A stretch of 64,000 bases of DNA from Neoroseomonas soli. Its GTDB lineage: Bacteria; Pseudomonadota; Alphaproteobacteria; Acetobacterales; Acetobacteraceae. Below, in pieces: positions 43,549 through 55,765 of this stretch. A program made the translations under genes and the position numbers. Under the pieces are notes generated by a model. That model did not search any database. It was not told the origin of the DNA and was given only the letters and a program-made list of their open reading frames with translations. Numbering within the stretch: the first letter of the stretch is position 1; every line of letters starts with the position of its first letter. The stretch covers positions 20,657-84,656 of the forward strand of contig NZ_JAAEDM010000014.1 in assembly GCF_018129065.1 (NCBI RefSeq), given 5' to 3'.

Positions 43549-44736
43549 GTGGCTGGTATCCCCTGGCCTGTGCAGTCTATCCATTCGCCCAGTCTGCTGC
43601 TCACGCGCCTACTGCTGCAAGACTTCCGCTCCTGGCCGTCGCTAGAGGCGCATTTCAACGCGCCCATTGTCGCCATCGCTGGCGAGAACGGCGCAGGGAA
43701 GACCAACCTGCTGGAAGCCATCTCGCTGCTCGGCCCCGGCCGTGGGCTTCGCGGCGCGCGCATGGGCGAGCTGGGCCGTCGCGTGGACGGCGCCGCCCGT
43801 CCATGGGCCGCCGCGGGGCGCTTTTCGACGCCGTATGGGGAATTCGACCTCGGCACGGGCGCGGACCCCGACGGCGCCTCGGAACGCCGCCTGTTCCGCC
43901 TGGACGGGCAGCCCGTGCGCACACAGGCGGACCTGGCCGACCGCGTCGCCGCGGTCTGGCTGACTCCGCAGATGGACCGGCTGTTCCAGGAAGGCGCCTC
44001 CGGCCGCCGGCGCTTCCTGGATCGCCTGGCCTGGGCCCTGGAACCCTCCCATGCGCGGGAGGTGGCGGCGCACGACAACGCCATGGCCCAGCGCAACCGG
44101 CTGCTGGCGGAAGGGCGGAGCGATGCGCGCTGGCTGGCGGGGCTCGAGGACGCGATGGCGCGCCACGCGGTGGCGGCGGCGGCGGCACGCAGGGCGCTGG
44201 CGCTGCGGCTGAACGCGGTGATGGCTGCCGGTACCGCCACGGGCGCCTTCCCGGCGGCGCGGATGGAGCTGATCTGTCCGATCGCCGCCGCGCTGGCGGA
44301 CCAGCCCGCGCTGGCGGCCGAGGATGCTCTGCGCGAGGCCCTTGCGGCCGACCGCCGGCGGGATGCCGCGGCCGGCGGGGCGGCACGCGGGGCGCATCGG
44401 GCAGACATGACGCTGGTTCACCTGCCCAAGGAGCAGCCGGCCGAACTGTGCTCGACCGGGGAGCAGAAGGCGCTCTTGATCTCCGTCGTGCTGGCCCATG
44501 CCGCGCTGATTGCCGAGGCCCGCGGCTTCGCGCCGCTGCTGCTGCTGGACGAGGTCGCCGCGCACCTCGATGCCGGCCGGCGGGAGGCGCTCTTCGCCGC
44601 CCTCGCCGCGCTGCCGGCGCAATCCTTCCTGACCGGCACGGAAGCCGAGGTTTTCCGCCCCCTCCGGGGCATTGCGGACATGTTCCTGGCAGGGGGCGGA
44701 AAGCTGCTGGCGGAGGGTGAAACCGGGTCGCTTTAA
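43549..44736 (+). CDS. recF: DNA replication and repair protein RecF
   Basis: This 395-residue SMC-like ATPase acts in gap repair with RecO and RecR. It shows Walker A AIAGENGAGKTNLLEAISLL, the ABC-type signature ELCSTGEQKALLIS and Walker B LLLLDEVAAHLD. The length is normal. The start is uncertain: GTG at 43549 or GTG at 43570 are both in frame, and neither has a strong ribosome site. Confidence 0.93.
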   Translation: MAGIPWPVQSIHSPSLLLTRLLLQDFRSWPSLEAHFNAPIVAIAGENGAGKTNLLEAISLLGPGRGLRGARMGELGRRVDGAARPWAAAGRFSTPYGEFDLGTGADPDGASERRLFRLDGQPVRTQADLADRVAAVWLTPQMDRLFQEGASGRRRFLDRLAWALEPSHAREVAAHDNAMAQRNRLLAEGRSDARWLAGLEDAMARHAVAAAAARRALALRLNAVMAAGTATGAFPAARMELICPIAAALADQPALAAEDALREALAADRRRDAAAGGAARGAHRADMTLVHLPKEQPAELCSTGEQKALLISVVLAHAALIAEARGFAPLLLLDEVAAHLDAGRREALFAALAALPAQSFLTGTEAEVFRPLRGIADMFLAGGGKLLAEGETGSL

Positions 44737-44792
44737 GGGGGGAAAGTGCCTATATTCAGGGCTCGCTTGATCCCCCTTCCAGCCAGGAGTGA

Positions 44793-47228
<2,436 letters not shown>

Positions 47229-47250
47229 TGCCCGCTGTATCGTTCCTCTC

Positions 47251-48585
47251 GTGGTGAACGCAGACCCGACCTCCGTCGCCGGCAAGAACTTTCCGCTTCG
47301 CGGGCAGTTCGACCACGTGGTGATCGGGGCGGGCAAGGCTGGCGTCGCCGCGGCACGCGCCACCGTGGCCTCGGGCGCGAGAACGCTGCTGGTGGACGAG
47401 CACCCGCTCGATCCCGGACTGTTCGGGCTCGATGTCCCCTATCTCTTCGGTGCGCGCTTCGATGCCGGCATCCGCAATGCCGCACGCATGGAAGAACGCG
47501 TCGTCGCCGCTCGCTCCGACCTGGTCGCGGCTATGGAGGAAGGGGTGGAGGTGGCGCTCGGCACAGCAGCCTGGGGCGGCTTCGTCAAGGGTCCGGCTAG
47601 CCGCGTCTTCGCGGCCCCCGTCATCGGGCTTGCAGATCGTGAAGCCGCCTGGCTCGTCGGCTGCGAGCGGATCACGCTCGCCATCGGCGCGCGCGACGTG
47701 GTCATTCCCTGTGCCGGATGGACCTTGCCCGGCGTGGTCGGCGCGCAGGGCTTCGATGCGCTGCTGCGGCTCTACGGCGCCTTCTCCGGTCGGCGCATCG
47801 TGGTGATCGGTGGCGGCGCGCTCGCCGAAGGTGCGGTCGCCGCAGCGCGTGCCGCCGGCCTCGATCCCGTGCTGCACCTCGCGTCCCCGGTGCCGCTGCG
47901 CATCGAAGGGTTCGACGAAGTGACGGGGATCGGCTGGCGCGACAGGGAGATCTGGCGCGAGATTGCCTGCGACACCGTGGTCATGGCCGTGGACACCGTG
48001 CCGATGGTCGATCTGCCGGAACTCCTCGGCTGTCCGGTCGCCTGGGATCCGGCGCGCGGGGGCTTCGCGGCGGCGGCGCAGGGTCCCGTTGCCGTGGTCG
48101 GCGACGCGGCGGGCACCGCGCCGGCGGAACGCGGCGCCTGGCTCGACCTGGCTCTGGCAGAGGATCATGCGCTGGTCTGCGCCTGCGAGGATGTCTCGGC
48201 CGGTGATCTGCGCGCCTTACGCCCGCCGCGCTATCTCGGCGCCGCGGGACCGGAGGCCGGCCTTGGCGCGCTCGGCGTCCTGAACCAGGACCAGGTGAAG
48301 CGCCTGACGCGCGCGGGCATGGGACCGTGCCAGGGCCGCCGGTGCCGCGAGAGCGTGCACGCCCTGCTCTCTCAGGATCGTCCTGCGCCCCTCGCTTCCC
48401 ATCGTGCGCCGGTGCGGCCATTGCCGCTGTCGGTGCTCGCGGCGCTGGAGGAAGACCCCGCGCTGCGCGCCAACTGGACCGGCTGGTTCGGCATCGCGGC
48501 ACAATGGCTGCCGCATTGGGAACCGGTGCCGGACAATGCCGAGTTCATCGGCGGCCGTCTCAGCGGAGAGGACGTGGTGAAGTGA
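47251..48585 (+). CDS. FAD/[2Fe-2S] oxidoreductase, opine-oxidase A/HcnB-like subunit
   Basis: This 444-residue flavoprotein has two dinucleotide motifs (DHVVIGAGKAGVAAARA near the N-terminus and IVVIGGGALAEGAVAAARAA mid-protein). A C-terminal Bfd-like [2Fe-2S] module carries cysteines in LVCACEDVSAGD and GMGPCQGRRCRES. This layout matches the A subunits of octopine/nopaline oxidase (OoxA/NoxA) and HcnB. The start is a GTG at 47251, with a second GTG at 47254, 22 bases after gyrB. It overlaps its DAO-type partner by GTGA. Confidence 0.85.
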   Translation: MVNADPTSVAGKNFPLRGQFDHVVIGAGKAGVAAARATVASGARTLLVDEHPLDPGLFGLDVPYLFGARFDAGIRNAARMEERVVAARSDLVAAMEEGVEVALGTAAWGGFVKGPASRVFAAPVIGLADREAAWLVGCERITLAIGARDVVIPCAGWTLPGVVGAQGFDALLRLYGAFSGRRIVVIGGGALAEGAVAAARAAGLDPVLHLASPVPLRIEGFDEVTGIGWRDREIWREIACDTVVMAVDTVPMVDLPELLGCPVAWDPARGGFAAAAQGPVAVVGDAAGTAPAERGAWLDLALAEDHALVCACEDVSAGDLRALRPPRYLGAAGPEAGLGALGVLNQDQVKRLTRAGMGPCQGRRCRESVHALLSQDRPAPLASHRAPVRPLPLSVLAALEEDPALRANWTGWFGIAAQWLPHWEPVPDNAEFIGGRLSGEDVVK

Positions 48586-49709
48586 TCGTCATCGCCGGCG
48601 GCGGCGTCACCGGCCTGTCCACCGCCTTCTGGCTGGCGCGCGAGGGTCACGCCGTCACGGTGGTCGAGAAGGGCATCGTCGGCTGGGAGGCATCGGGACG
48701 CAACGGCGGCGGCTGCACCCATCCCTACTCCCCGCTGTTCCGCGAGGAGCAGCGCCTGTGGCCGATGATGGACGAGTTGCTCGGCCACCCCACGGAATGG
48801 CGGCCGCACCGGCTGAAGGTGGCGCTGGATGAAGGGCAGTTCGACCGGCTGTGGAAGGTCACGCGCCTCGCCACCGACCAGGGCTTCGAGGCGGCGCCGC
48901 TCGACCGGGCGGAACTGCGCGACCTCGTGCCCTGGGTCGGCGACAACGCGGTCGGCGGCATCCACTGGAAGTATGGCGGTCACGCCAATCCGCAGCGCAC
49001 CAGCCAGGCTTACGCCTGGGCGGTCGAACGCCATGGCGGGCGCATCCTGCAGCACACCGCCGTGCGCGGTATCCGCACGCAGGGCGGACGCGCCGTTGCG
49101 GTCGAGACCAGCGCCGGCGAGATCGGCTGCGACGCCGTGGTGATCGCCGCGGGCCCACATACGGCGGCATTGGCCGCGCCGCTCGGCCACCGCGTGCCGA
49201 TGGCGCCGGCGCGCGTCGAGATGATCGTCACCGAACCGCTGCCGCCGGTCGCGATGGGCGGCGTGGACGGCAATGGCCTCTATGGCCGGCAGACGCTGCG
49301 CGGCAACCTCGCCTATGGCGGCGGGCCGCACGAATGGATCGACCTCGATGGGGAGGCGACGCCGCGCCCGGTGAATTCCCCCGTCGTCGCCAGCCTGGCG
49401 CGGCGGCTGAACGAATTGTTCCCCCGGCTCGGCCATGTGCGCGTCATCCGGTCCTGGGGCGGGATCGTGGAGAATACGCCGGATGGCCGGCCGATCCTCG
49501 ACCGGCTTGAGGATCCGGGGAATGTCGTGGTCGCCAGCATGTCCTCGGTCGGGTTCGGCCTCTCGCCGGCCACCGGGCGCGCGCTGGCGCAACTCGTGAC
49601 CCAGGGCCGTTGCGATTTCGCGGACCTGTCGCAGTTGAAGCTCTCGCGCTTCGGCAACCTGCCGCTGGACTGGCGCAGCCGGCAGGGCTGGGACGCCCTG
49701 CCGGCGTGA
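48582..49709 (+). CDS. FAD-dependent oxidoreductase (DAO family), partner of the opine-oxidase-like subunit
   Basis: This 375-residue D-amino-acid-oxidase-family flavoprotein has the FAD motif VIVIAGGGVTGLSTAFWLA, SGRNGGGCTHPYSP, and the late SWGGIVENTPDGRPILDR with SSVGFGLSPATGRALAQLV. With the preceding gene it would form the A/B pair of an opine or secondary-amine oxidase, releasing an amino acid and a keto acid. The GTG start overlaps the upstream stop (GTGA) with GGAGAGGA before it. Its stop lies within a hairpin shared with the convergent binding-protein gene. Confidence 0.85.
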   Translation: MIVIAGGGVTGLSTAFWLAREGHAVTVVEKGIVGWEASGRNGGGCTHPYSPLFREEQRLWPMMDELLGHPTEWRPHRLKVALDEGQFDRLWKVTRLATDQGFEAAPLDRAELRDLVPWVGDNAVGGIHWKYGGHANPQRTSQAYAWAVERHGGRILQHTAVRGIRTQGGRAVAVETSAGEIGCDAVVIAAGPHTAALAAPLGHRVPMAPARVEMIVTEPLPPVAMGGVDGNGLYGRQTLRGNLAYGGGPHEWIDLDGEATPRPVNSPVVASLARRLNELFPRLGHVRVIRSWGGIVENTPDGRPILDRLEDPGNVVVASMSSVGFGLSPATGRALAQLVTQGRCDFADLSQLKLSRFGNLPLDWRSRQGWDALPA

Positions 49710-49730
49710 TCCGCCACTCGGGCCGGATCA
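49707..49730. terminator. Bidirectional hairpin whose arms hold both stop codons
   Basis: A 7-bp stem TGATCCG (49707-49713) pairs with 49724-49730 around a 10-base loop. The plus-strand TGA of the oxidoreductase (49707-49709) and the minus-strand TGA of the binding protein (49728-49730) sit in opposite arms, and only 18 bases separate the two genes. No T-run is present. Confidence 0.5.
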
Positions 49731-51344
49731 GGCCCAGTGCCAGTCCTGCACGTTCCAGGTGATGTCCGTGACGTACTGGTTCGGCGTCGGTCCCTGCAGC
49801 TGCTTGCGCTTCAGGTGCCCCTGCACCGAACCGCCCTGCGCGGCGAAGGGGACTTCCTCGTGCAGGATGGCCTGGATCTGCTTGTAGGTGGTGATGCGGT
49901 CGGCCTGCTCGGTCTGCGTCACGCCAAGTTCCAGCAGGCGGTCGACCTCCGCATTCTCGTACTGGACGTAGTTCGACCCCTGGCGATGCTTCACCGGGAT
50001 CATCTTGGAATGGCAGCGCGCGGTGTAGTCGGGATCAAGGCCAACCGTCGGGTCCCAGGCCACCAGTAGCGTGTCGAAGCGCGACTGCGTCGTGTACTCG
50101 CCCCACACGACCGAGGCGGGCATGTTGCGGATCTCCATCTCCACGCCGATCGCCTTCCAGTTCTGCTGGAACAGCGCCTGGCAGCCCTGCCGGGCCGTGT
50201 TGCCGGCCGTGGTGGACATGGTGAACTTCAGCTGCACGCCGTCCTTGGCGCGGATGCCATCCGGGCCACGCCGCCAGCCAGCCTCGTCGAGCAGGCGCTC
50301 CGCGCCGGCCGCATCGTTGGTGTAATCGCGCAGGTCGCGGTTGTAGGCCCAGTGCGTCGGCTGCAGGTAGGATAGCGTTCGCGGCCAGGTGCCGAAGTAG
50401 ATGTCGTCGATCGACTTCTGCATTTGCGTCGCCATGGTCAGCGCCTTGCGCACCCGCGGGTCGGCGAACTGCGGCTTGCCGCAGTTGTAGTAGATGAACT
50501 GCACGTTCGGCGTGGGGTAGACGAGAAAGTCGCGGTCTGGGAAGGCGCGCGATTCGGTCCAGCGATCGGGCGGCACACCGCCGAGGGCGAAGTAGTCCAC
50601 CTCGCCCGTCCGTGCCTGGCCATAGGCGGCCATCTGGTCCGGCACGAACTTGTGGATGAACTGGCGCACCTTGGCCGGGCCGCGGTGGTAGTTCGGGTTG
50701 CGCTCATAGACCATGTGGCTGCCGGCGGTGCGGCTGCGCAGCAGGTAGGGCCCCGTGCCGATCGGCTGGCTGTTGAAGGCCGCGGTCTGGATGTTCTGCT
50801 CACGCCCCAGGATGTGCTGCGGGACGATGTGCATGTTCTGCCACGCCCAGAGGAACGGCACGAAGGGGCGGGAGAGCTCCATCTCGACCGTGTGGTCGTC
50901 CTTCACGCGGAAGGCCTTGATCAGGTCGAAGCCCGAACGGCTGCGCACGGCCACGTTCGAGTTCATGATGGTCTGGTAGGTGAACTCGACGTCCTTTGCG
51001 GTGAAGGGCTGGCCGTCGGACCATTTCACATCGCGCTTGAGGTTGACCGTCCAGGTCAGGCCGTCTGCGGAGATGCCTCCGTTCTGACGGGACGGCACCT
51101 GGGCGGCCAGGTTCGGGATGAAGTCGCCCTTCTCGTTCACGTCCCACAGCGCGTCGAACATGCAGGCTTCGGGAACGTTCTCGGTGCCCGCGTTGACGTA
51201 GAGCAGCGGGTTGAACTGGACCGGTTCCTGCGTCATCGCGAGGATGATGCGGTCCCGGTTGATGGACTGCCCCCAGACGGCCGGCGCGGCGAGCAGCGTG
51301 GCGGACCCGGCAAGAACGCCACGGCGTGGAATCCTGATGGTCAT
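49728..51344 (-). CDS. ABC transporter substrate-binding protein (SBP family 5)
   Basis: This 538-residue periplasmic protein is of the peptide/opine/nickel-binding family 5. It has an N-terminal export signal with a twin arginine (IPRRGVLAGSATLLAAPAVWG, Tat-like) and the family segment VKWSDGQPFTAKDVEFTYQTI. Later text includes FNSQPIGTGPYLL and MIPVKHRQGSNYVQY. It is the last gene of the sox/ABC operon and follows the DppC-type permease by 25 bases with GGGAGG before the ATG. It should deliver the substrate oxidised by the sarcosine or opine oxidases. Confidence 0.92.
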   Translation of the reverse strand: MTIRIPRRGVLAGSATLLAAPAVWGQSINRDRIILAMTQEPVQFNPLLYVNAGTENVPEACMFDALWDVNEKGDFIPNLAAQVPSRQNGGISADGLTWTVNLKRDVKWSDGQPFTAKDVEFTYQTIMNSNVAVRSRSGFDLIKAFRVKDDHTVEMELSRPFVPFLWAWQNMHIVPQHILGREQNIQTAAFNSQPIGTGPYLLRSRTAGSHMVYERNPNYHRGPAKVRQFIHKFVPDQMAAYGQARTGEVDYFALGGVPPDRWTESRAFPDRDFLVYPTPNVQFIYYNCGKPQFADPRVRKALTMATQMQKSIDDIYFGTWPRTLSYLQPTHWAYNRDLRDYTNDAAGAERLLDEAGWRRGPDGIRAKDGVQLKFTMSTTAGNTARQGCQALFQQNWKAIGVEMEIRNMPASVVWGEYTTQSRFDTLLVAWDPTVGLDPDYTARCHSKMIPVKHRQGSNYVQYENAEVDRLLELGVTQTEQADRITTYKQIQAILHEEVPFAAQGGSVQGHLKRKQLQGPTPNQYVTDITWNVQDWHWA

Positions 51345-51369
51345 GTCGCGAGCCTCCCTATTTTTTTAG

Positions 51370-52245
51370 TCATGGATCCATGCGAAGGCGCGGGTCGAGC
51401 GCGTCGCGAAGCCCGTCGCCCAGGAAGTTGAAACCCATCACCGTCAGCGTGATCGCCGCCCCGGGCAGGATGGCGAGCCACGGCACGGTATCAAAATAGC
51501 CCTGGGCATTGGTGAGCATGTTGCCCCAGGAGGCGAGCGGCGGCTGCACGCCGTAGCCGAGGTAGGAGATGTAGCTCTCCATCAGCACGGCCGAGGCGAC
51601 CTTCAGCGTCGCCGCCACCAGGATGGGCGCCGCCGCATTCGGTAGCAATTCGCGGAACATGATCCGGGCGCGCGAGGCGCCGAGCGCGCGCGCCGCCGCG
51701 ACGAAATCCTGTTCCTTCAGGTGCAGGATCTCGGCGCGCACGATGCGGCTGACTTCCATCCACGATGTCAGCCCGATCACCAGCGAGATCGACAGCAGCG
51801 TCGGCGGCACGAAGGCGGCGACGACCAGCAGCAGGAAGACCTGCGGGAAGCACAGCATGGTGTCGACGAAGCGCATCAGCAGGTTGTCGACGAGCCCGCC
51901 AAGGAACCCCGCCGCGATGCCGATCACAGCCCCGGTCACGACCGTCGTGACCATTGCCACGAGCCCGACCGTCAGCGAGACCCGCCCCCCGTAGAGCAGC
52001 CGCGACAGCGTGTCGCGCCCGAGTTCGTCCGTGCCCAATGGCAGCGCCCAATCCGCGAAGGGCGGCCGGAAGCGCAGCGCGGTGTCGAGCAGGGTCGGGT
52101 CCTGCGGTGCCAGGAGCGGGGCGAAGAGCGCTGAAGCCAGCAGCAGCGCCACCACCAGCCCGCCGGCCAGCGCCAGGCGGTGCTGGCGGAACCGCGTCCA
52201 GATGCGGCCGGCTTGGCTTTCCGATGCGACGGCAGTCACGTTCAT
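51370..52245 (-). CDS. ABC transporter permease, DppC/OppC type
   Basis: This 291-residue inner-membrane permease begins with the DppC-type N-terminus (RFRQHRLALAGGLVVALLLA), has a periplasmic loop with LGTDELGRDTLSRLLYGGRVSL, five further membrane segments, and the EAA loop YVAAARALGAS-type text (DFVAAARALGASRARIMFRE). It ends GDGLRDALDPRLR. It pairs with the DppB-type subunit, which it overlaps by ATGA. Confidence 0.93.
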   Translation of the reverse strand: MNVTAVASESQAGRIWTRFRQHRLALAGGLVVALLLASALFAPLLAPQDPTLLDTALRFRPPFADWALPLGTDELGRDTLSRLLYGGRVSLTVGLVAMVTTVVTGAVIGIAAGFLGGLVDNLLMRFVDTMLCFPQVFLLLVVAAFVPPTLLSISLVIGLTSWMEVSRIVRAEILHLKEQDFVAAARALGASRARIMFRELLPNAAAPILVAATLKVASAVLMESYISYLGYGVQPPLASWGNMLTNAQGYFDTVPWLAILPGAAITLTVMGFNFLGDGLRDALDPRLRMDP

Positions 52246-53195
52246 CGCAGGCGTACCCGCGGGTCGATCACGGCGATGGCGAGGTCGGCGAGCAGGTTGC
52301 CGATGATCACGAAAATGGCGGTGAACATCATCATGCCCATCAGGATCGGGTATTCCTTCATGTTCAGCGCATCGACGAAGAGCCGCCCCATGCCGGGCCA
52401 TCCGAAGATCGTCTCGGTCACCAGCGCGCCGGAAAAGAGGAAGGGCAGTTCCACCCCCAGCAGCGCGATCAGTGGCTTGGCGGCGTTGGGAAAGGCATGA
52501 CGCATCAGCCGCGCCGCCGGCGGCAAGCCCTTGGCGCGCGCAGTGCGCATGTAGTCCTGCTGCATCACCTCGAGGAAGGCGGAGCGCGAATAACGGCTCC
52601 AGGTCGCGGTGATGACCAGCGCCAGCACGAGGGTCGGCAGCACCAGGTGTTGCAGGAGGGAGATGATGTTTCCTTCCTCCCCCAGTTCCCACATGCCGCC
52701 GGAGGGAAGCCAGCGGAGTTGGATGGCGAACACGAAGATCGCCATCAGTCCGAACCAGAAGGTGGGGAAGGACAGCGCGAAAAGTGCCCCAGACGTCGCC
52801 AGCACGTCGAAGACCGAATAGCGCTTCACCGCGCCGAGCACGCCGATCGACAGGCCGAGGACGATGGCCACTGAGAGCGCCGAGCCCATCAGCAGCATGG
52901 TCGCCGGCAGGCGCTCGAGGATCACTCCCAGCACCGGGCGGCCGCCGAAGAAGGTATAGCCCCAGTTGCCGGAGAAGATGCCGCTCGCCCATTTCAGGTA
53001 CTGGACGTAGATCGGCTGGTCGAGGCCGAAGATGATCTTCACGCGCTCGATGTCCTGCGCCTGGATCGACGGGTTGAGGGTATAGACCGCCAGAGGCCCC
53101 CCGGGTGCGAGGTGCATCAGTCCGAAGGCGATCAGCGAGACGCCGATCAGCAGCGGGATGGCCTGCAGCAGTCGCCAAGCAATGAAGCCGATCAT
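52242..53195 (-). CDS. ABC transporter permease, DppB/OppB type
   Basis: This 317-residue permease begins IAWRLLQAIPLLIGVSLIAFGLMHLAPGGP, the typical DppB N-terminus, and has six membrane segments. The EAA loop reads YMRTARAKGLPPAARLMRHAF. It ends with the usual LADLAIAVIDPRVRL. It forms the translocation pore with the DppC-type subunit. It overlaps the upstream ATPase gene by ATGA. Confidence 0.94.
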   Translation of the reverse strand: MIGFIAWRLLQAIPLLIGVSLIAFGLMHLAPGGPLAVYTLNPSIQAQDIERVKIIFGLDQPIYVQYLKWASGIFSGNWGYTFFGGRPVLGVILERLPATMLLMGSALSVAIVLGLSIGVLGAVKRYSVFDVLATSGALFALSFPTFWFGLMAIFVFAIQLRWLPSGGMWELGEEGNIISLLQHLVLPTLVLALVITATWSRYSRSAFLEVMQQDYMRTARAKGLPPAARLMRHAFPNAAKPLIALLGVELPFLFSGALVTETIFGWPGMGRLFVDALNMKEYPILMGMMMFTAIFVIIGNLLADLAIAVIDPRVRLR

Positions 53196-54163
53196 GGCGC
53201 CACCAGATGGCAGGCGACCGCATGCCCGGGGGCGATGATGCGTTGCGCTGGCGCCTCCTGCGCGCAGCGCGCCTGCGCGATCGGGCAGCGCAGATGGAAG
53301 TGGCAGCCGGTGGGCGGCCTTGCGGGACTCGGCACGTCGCCCTGCAGCACCTGGCGCGTGCGGCGGAGCCCCGGCACGGGTTCCGGGACAGCGGAGAGCA
53401 GCGCCTGCGTATAGGGATGCCGCGCGCCGAAGAAGAGCGTCTCGCGCGGGGCGGTTTCAACCACCCGGCCGAGATACATCACCGCCACGCGGTCCGCGAC
53501 ATGGCTGACCACGGCGAGGTTGTGGGAGATCATGATGTAGGCAAGGCCGCGTTCCGCCTGCAGCCGCTTCATCAGGTTGATGACCTGCGCCTGGATGGAG
53601 ACGTCGAGCGCCGAGACCGGCTCGTCGCCGATGATGAGTTCCGGTTCCAGCGCGAGGGCGCGCGCGATGCCGATGCGCTGCCGCTGCCCGCCGCTGAACT
53701 CGTGCGGGTAGCGGCGCGCGGCCTCGGGCCGCAGGCCGACGGTGCGCAGCAGCGCGGCAATGCGCTCCGGGCGGTCGGCGGGCGTGCCGATGCGATGGAT
53801 CTCGAAAGGCGCGGCGAGGATGCCGCCCACCGTCATGCGCGGATTCAGGCTCGCGAAGGGATCCTGGAAGACGATCTGCATGCGGCGGCGGAAGGGCGCG
53901 AGCCGTGCCGCACCGTGGCGCGCGATCTCCTCCCCGTCGAAGCGGATGGACCCGCGGGTGGGATCGATCAGGCGCAGGATCGCCTTGCCCGTGGTGGTCT
54001 TGCCGCAGCCGCTTTCGCCCACCAGTGCGAGCGTCTCCCCGCGCGCGACCTCGATGTCCACGCCGTCCACCGCACGCACCGTGCCGATGCGCCGCCGCAG
54101 GAAGGCAGAGCGGATCGGGAAATGGACCTCGAGGCCGGAGACCTTCAGCAGCGTTTCAGCCAT
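53192..54163 (-). CDS. ABC transporter ATPase, DppF/OppF type
   Basis: This 323-residue ATPase has Walker A LVGESGCGKTTTGKAILRL, the Q-loop at MQIVFQDPFASLNPRM, signature EFSGGQRQRIGIARAL and Walker B ELIIGDEPVSALDVS. The C-terminal oligopeptide-type extension has cysteines in GCHFHLRCPIAQARCA. It overlaps the DppD-type ATPase by 8 bases. Confidence 0.95.
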   Translation of the reverse strand: MAETLLKVSGLEVHFPIRSAFLRRRIGTVRAVDGVDIEVARGETLALVGESGCGKTTTGKAILRLIDPTRGSIRFDGEEIARHGAARLAPFRRRMQIVFQDPFASLNPRMTVGGILAAPFEIHRIGTPADRPERIAALLRTVGLRPEAARRYPHEFSGGQRQRIGIARALALEPELIIGDEPVSALDVSIQAQVINLMKRLQAERGLAYIMISHNLAVVSHVADRVAVMYLGRVVETAPRETLFFGARHPYTQALLSAVPEPVPGLRRTRQVLQGDVPSPARPPTGCHFHLRCPIAQARCAQEAPAQRIIAPGHAVACHLVAP

Positions 54164-55178
54164 TGGCCGGATTCCAGCAGGCTACGCGATGGCCGGGCGC
54201 GATCGGGTCCAGGGGCGGCGCTTCCGCGGCGCAGCCGGAGACCGCGCGGGCGCAGCGCGGCATGAAGGCGCAGCCGCGGGGGCGGTCGGCCGCACCAGGC
54301 ACCATGCCGGGGATCTCCGGCAGCGTCGGTGCCGGCACGCGCTCGATCTTCGGGATCGAGGCCAGCAGGCCGCGCGTGTAGGGATGACGGGGGGCGGCGA
54401 AGAGCGCAGCGACCGGTGCCTCCTCGACAATCCGGCCGGCATACATCACCGCGACGCGGTGCGCGGTCTCCGCGATCACGGCCAGGTCGTGGGTGATCAG
54501 CAGGATGGCGCTGCCCATCTCCCGCTGCAGTTCGCCCAGCAGTTCCAGGATCTGCGCCTGCACCGTGACGTCGAGCGCGGTGGTCGGCTCGTCGGCCACC
54601 AGCACCGCAGGCCGGCAGGCCAGCGCGATGGCGATCATCACCCGCTGGCGCATGCCGCCCGAAAGAAGATGCGGATAGGCCCGCGCAACCCGCGCCGGAT
54701 CCGGAATCTGCACGAGCCGCAGCATCTCCTCGGCGCGCGCCGCCGCCTCGCGGGCAGACAGCCCGAGATGCCGGACCAGCGGCTCGGCGATCTGCCGCCC
54801 CACCGTCATCACCGGGTTCAGCGAGGTCATCGGTTCCTGGAACACCATGGAGATGGCACGGCCGCGCAGCGCGGACATGCGCGCCTCGTCCAGCGCCATC
54901 AGGTCCGTGTCGCCGAACTGGACCCGGCCCTTCGGCAAGGCCGCCAGCGGGGGTTCCAGCAGCCGCATCAGCATCAGCGCGGTCAGCGTCTTGCCGCTTC
55001 CGCTCTCGCCGACGAGTCCGAGGGTCTCGCCGCGCCGCAGATCGAAGGAAACACCGTCCACCGCGCGCAGCACATGCGGCGGCATTGGGATGTGCAACGT
55101 CAGGTCGCTGACGCTGAGCAGCGGGGCTTCGGCGGCAGCCGCTCCGGCGTTCTCCGGAAGGCTCGCCGCCGCGCTCAT
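54156..55178 (-). CDS. ABC transporter ATPase, DppD/OppD type
   Basis: This 340-residue ATPase has Walker [20 protein letters not shown], signature [16 protein letters not shown] and Walker [17 protein letters not shown]. Its C-terminal oligopeptide-type cysteine region is [16 protein letters not shown]. The ATG at 55176-55178 overlaps the soxG stop by ATGA, coupling the transporter to the oxidase genes. About 20 Ala-rich residues precede the conserved fold. Confidence 0.95.
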   Translation of the reverse strand: MSAAASLPENAGAAAAEAPLLSVSDLTLHIPMPPHVLRAVDGVSFDLRRGETLGLVGESGSGKTLTALMLMRLLEPPLAALPKGRVQFGDTDLMALDEARMSALRGRAISMVFQEPMTSLNPVMTVGRQIAEPLVRHLGLSAREAAARAEEMLRLVQIPDPARVARAYPHLLSGGMRQRVMIAIALACRPAVLVADEPTTALDVTVQAQILELLGELQREMGSAILLITHDLAVIAETAHRVAVMYAGRIVEEAPVAALFAAPRHPYTRGLLASIPKIERVPAPTLPEIPGMVPGAADRPRGCAFMPRCARAVSGCAAEAPPLDPIAPGHRVACWNPANG

Positions 55179-55765
55179 GCGATCTCTACCCCGTAGGCGG
55201 CGCCGGCCTCCAGCAGCCAGTGGAGGAAGGGCTCGGCCAGCGTCGAGAAGACCGTCAGTTCGAAGGTCGGCGCATCGTCGGTCTGGTGGACCAGGCAACC
55301 GATCTGCGCGATCGGCGTATGCGCCGCGCGGCCCTGCCCGAAGGCACGCGGATGCAGGTCGAGGCGGCAGCCGCGCGACAGGGCCTCGCGCGCTGCCGAG
55401 CCGGAGAGGACGATCGTCGTGCGGCCATGGCTCTGGTCCGCGACCGCGGCCATGCCCGCGAAGGCTTCCGCGGCGCGCGCGGCGAGCGCGCCTTCATTGC
55501 GGCGCGCCGCCGTAAGCAGCCAGTGCCCCGGCTGCGTCCAGATCGCCGTGACGGCGCTGCCGGACACGGCTTGTCCCGGCCCCGGCGGATCCATGCCCAA
55601 GGCGGCGCGCATCGCGGCCGCGAAGGCGGCGTCCTGGCCGCGCCGCAGCATCACCTGCACGATCTCGCGCGCCGGCAACGCAACGCGCAGCGGCGCCGCA
55701 CCCGCTGCGCCGTGGCGGCCGCGCGCGACGGCGGCGAGCGGATGGACGGGCTCAGGCGCGGACAC
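55175..55765 (-). CDS. soxG: Sarcosine oxidase gamma subunit
   Basis: This protein of 196 residues is related to SoxG. Supporting segments are GWLL-type (QPGHWLLTAA), VADQSHGRTTIVLSG, LSRGCRLDLHPRAFG and the terminal FLHWLLEAGAAYGVEI. It is the small structural subunit of heterotetrameric sarcosine oxidase. The GTG at 55763-55765 is chosen because GGAGAA lies six bases upstream, inside the end of soxA. An ATG at 55789 is an alternative. Confidence 0.88.
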   Translation of the reverse strand: MSAPEPVHPLAAVARGRHGAAGAAPLRVALPAREIVQVMLRRGQDAAFAAAMRAALGMDPPGPGQAVSGSAVTAIWTQPGHWLLTAARRNEGALAARAAEAFAGMAAVADQSHGRTTIVLSGSAAREALSRGCRLDLHPRAFGQGRAAHTPIAQIGCLVHQTDDAPTFELTVFSTLAEPFLHWLLEAGAAYGVEIA

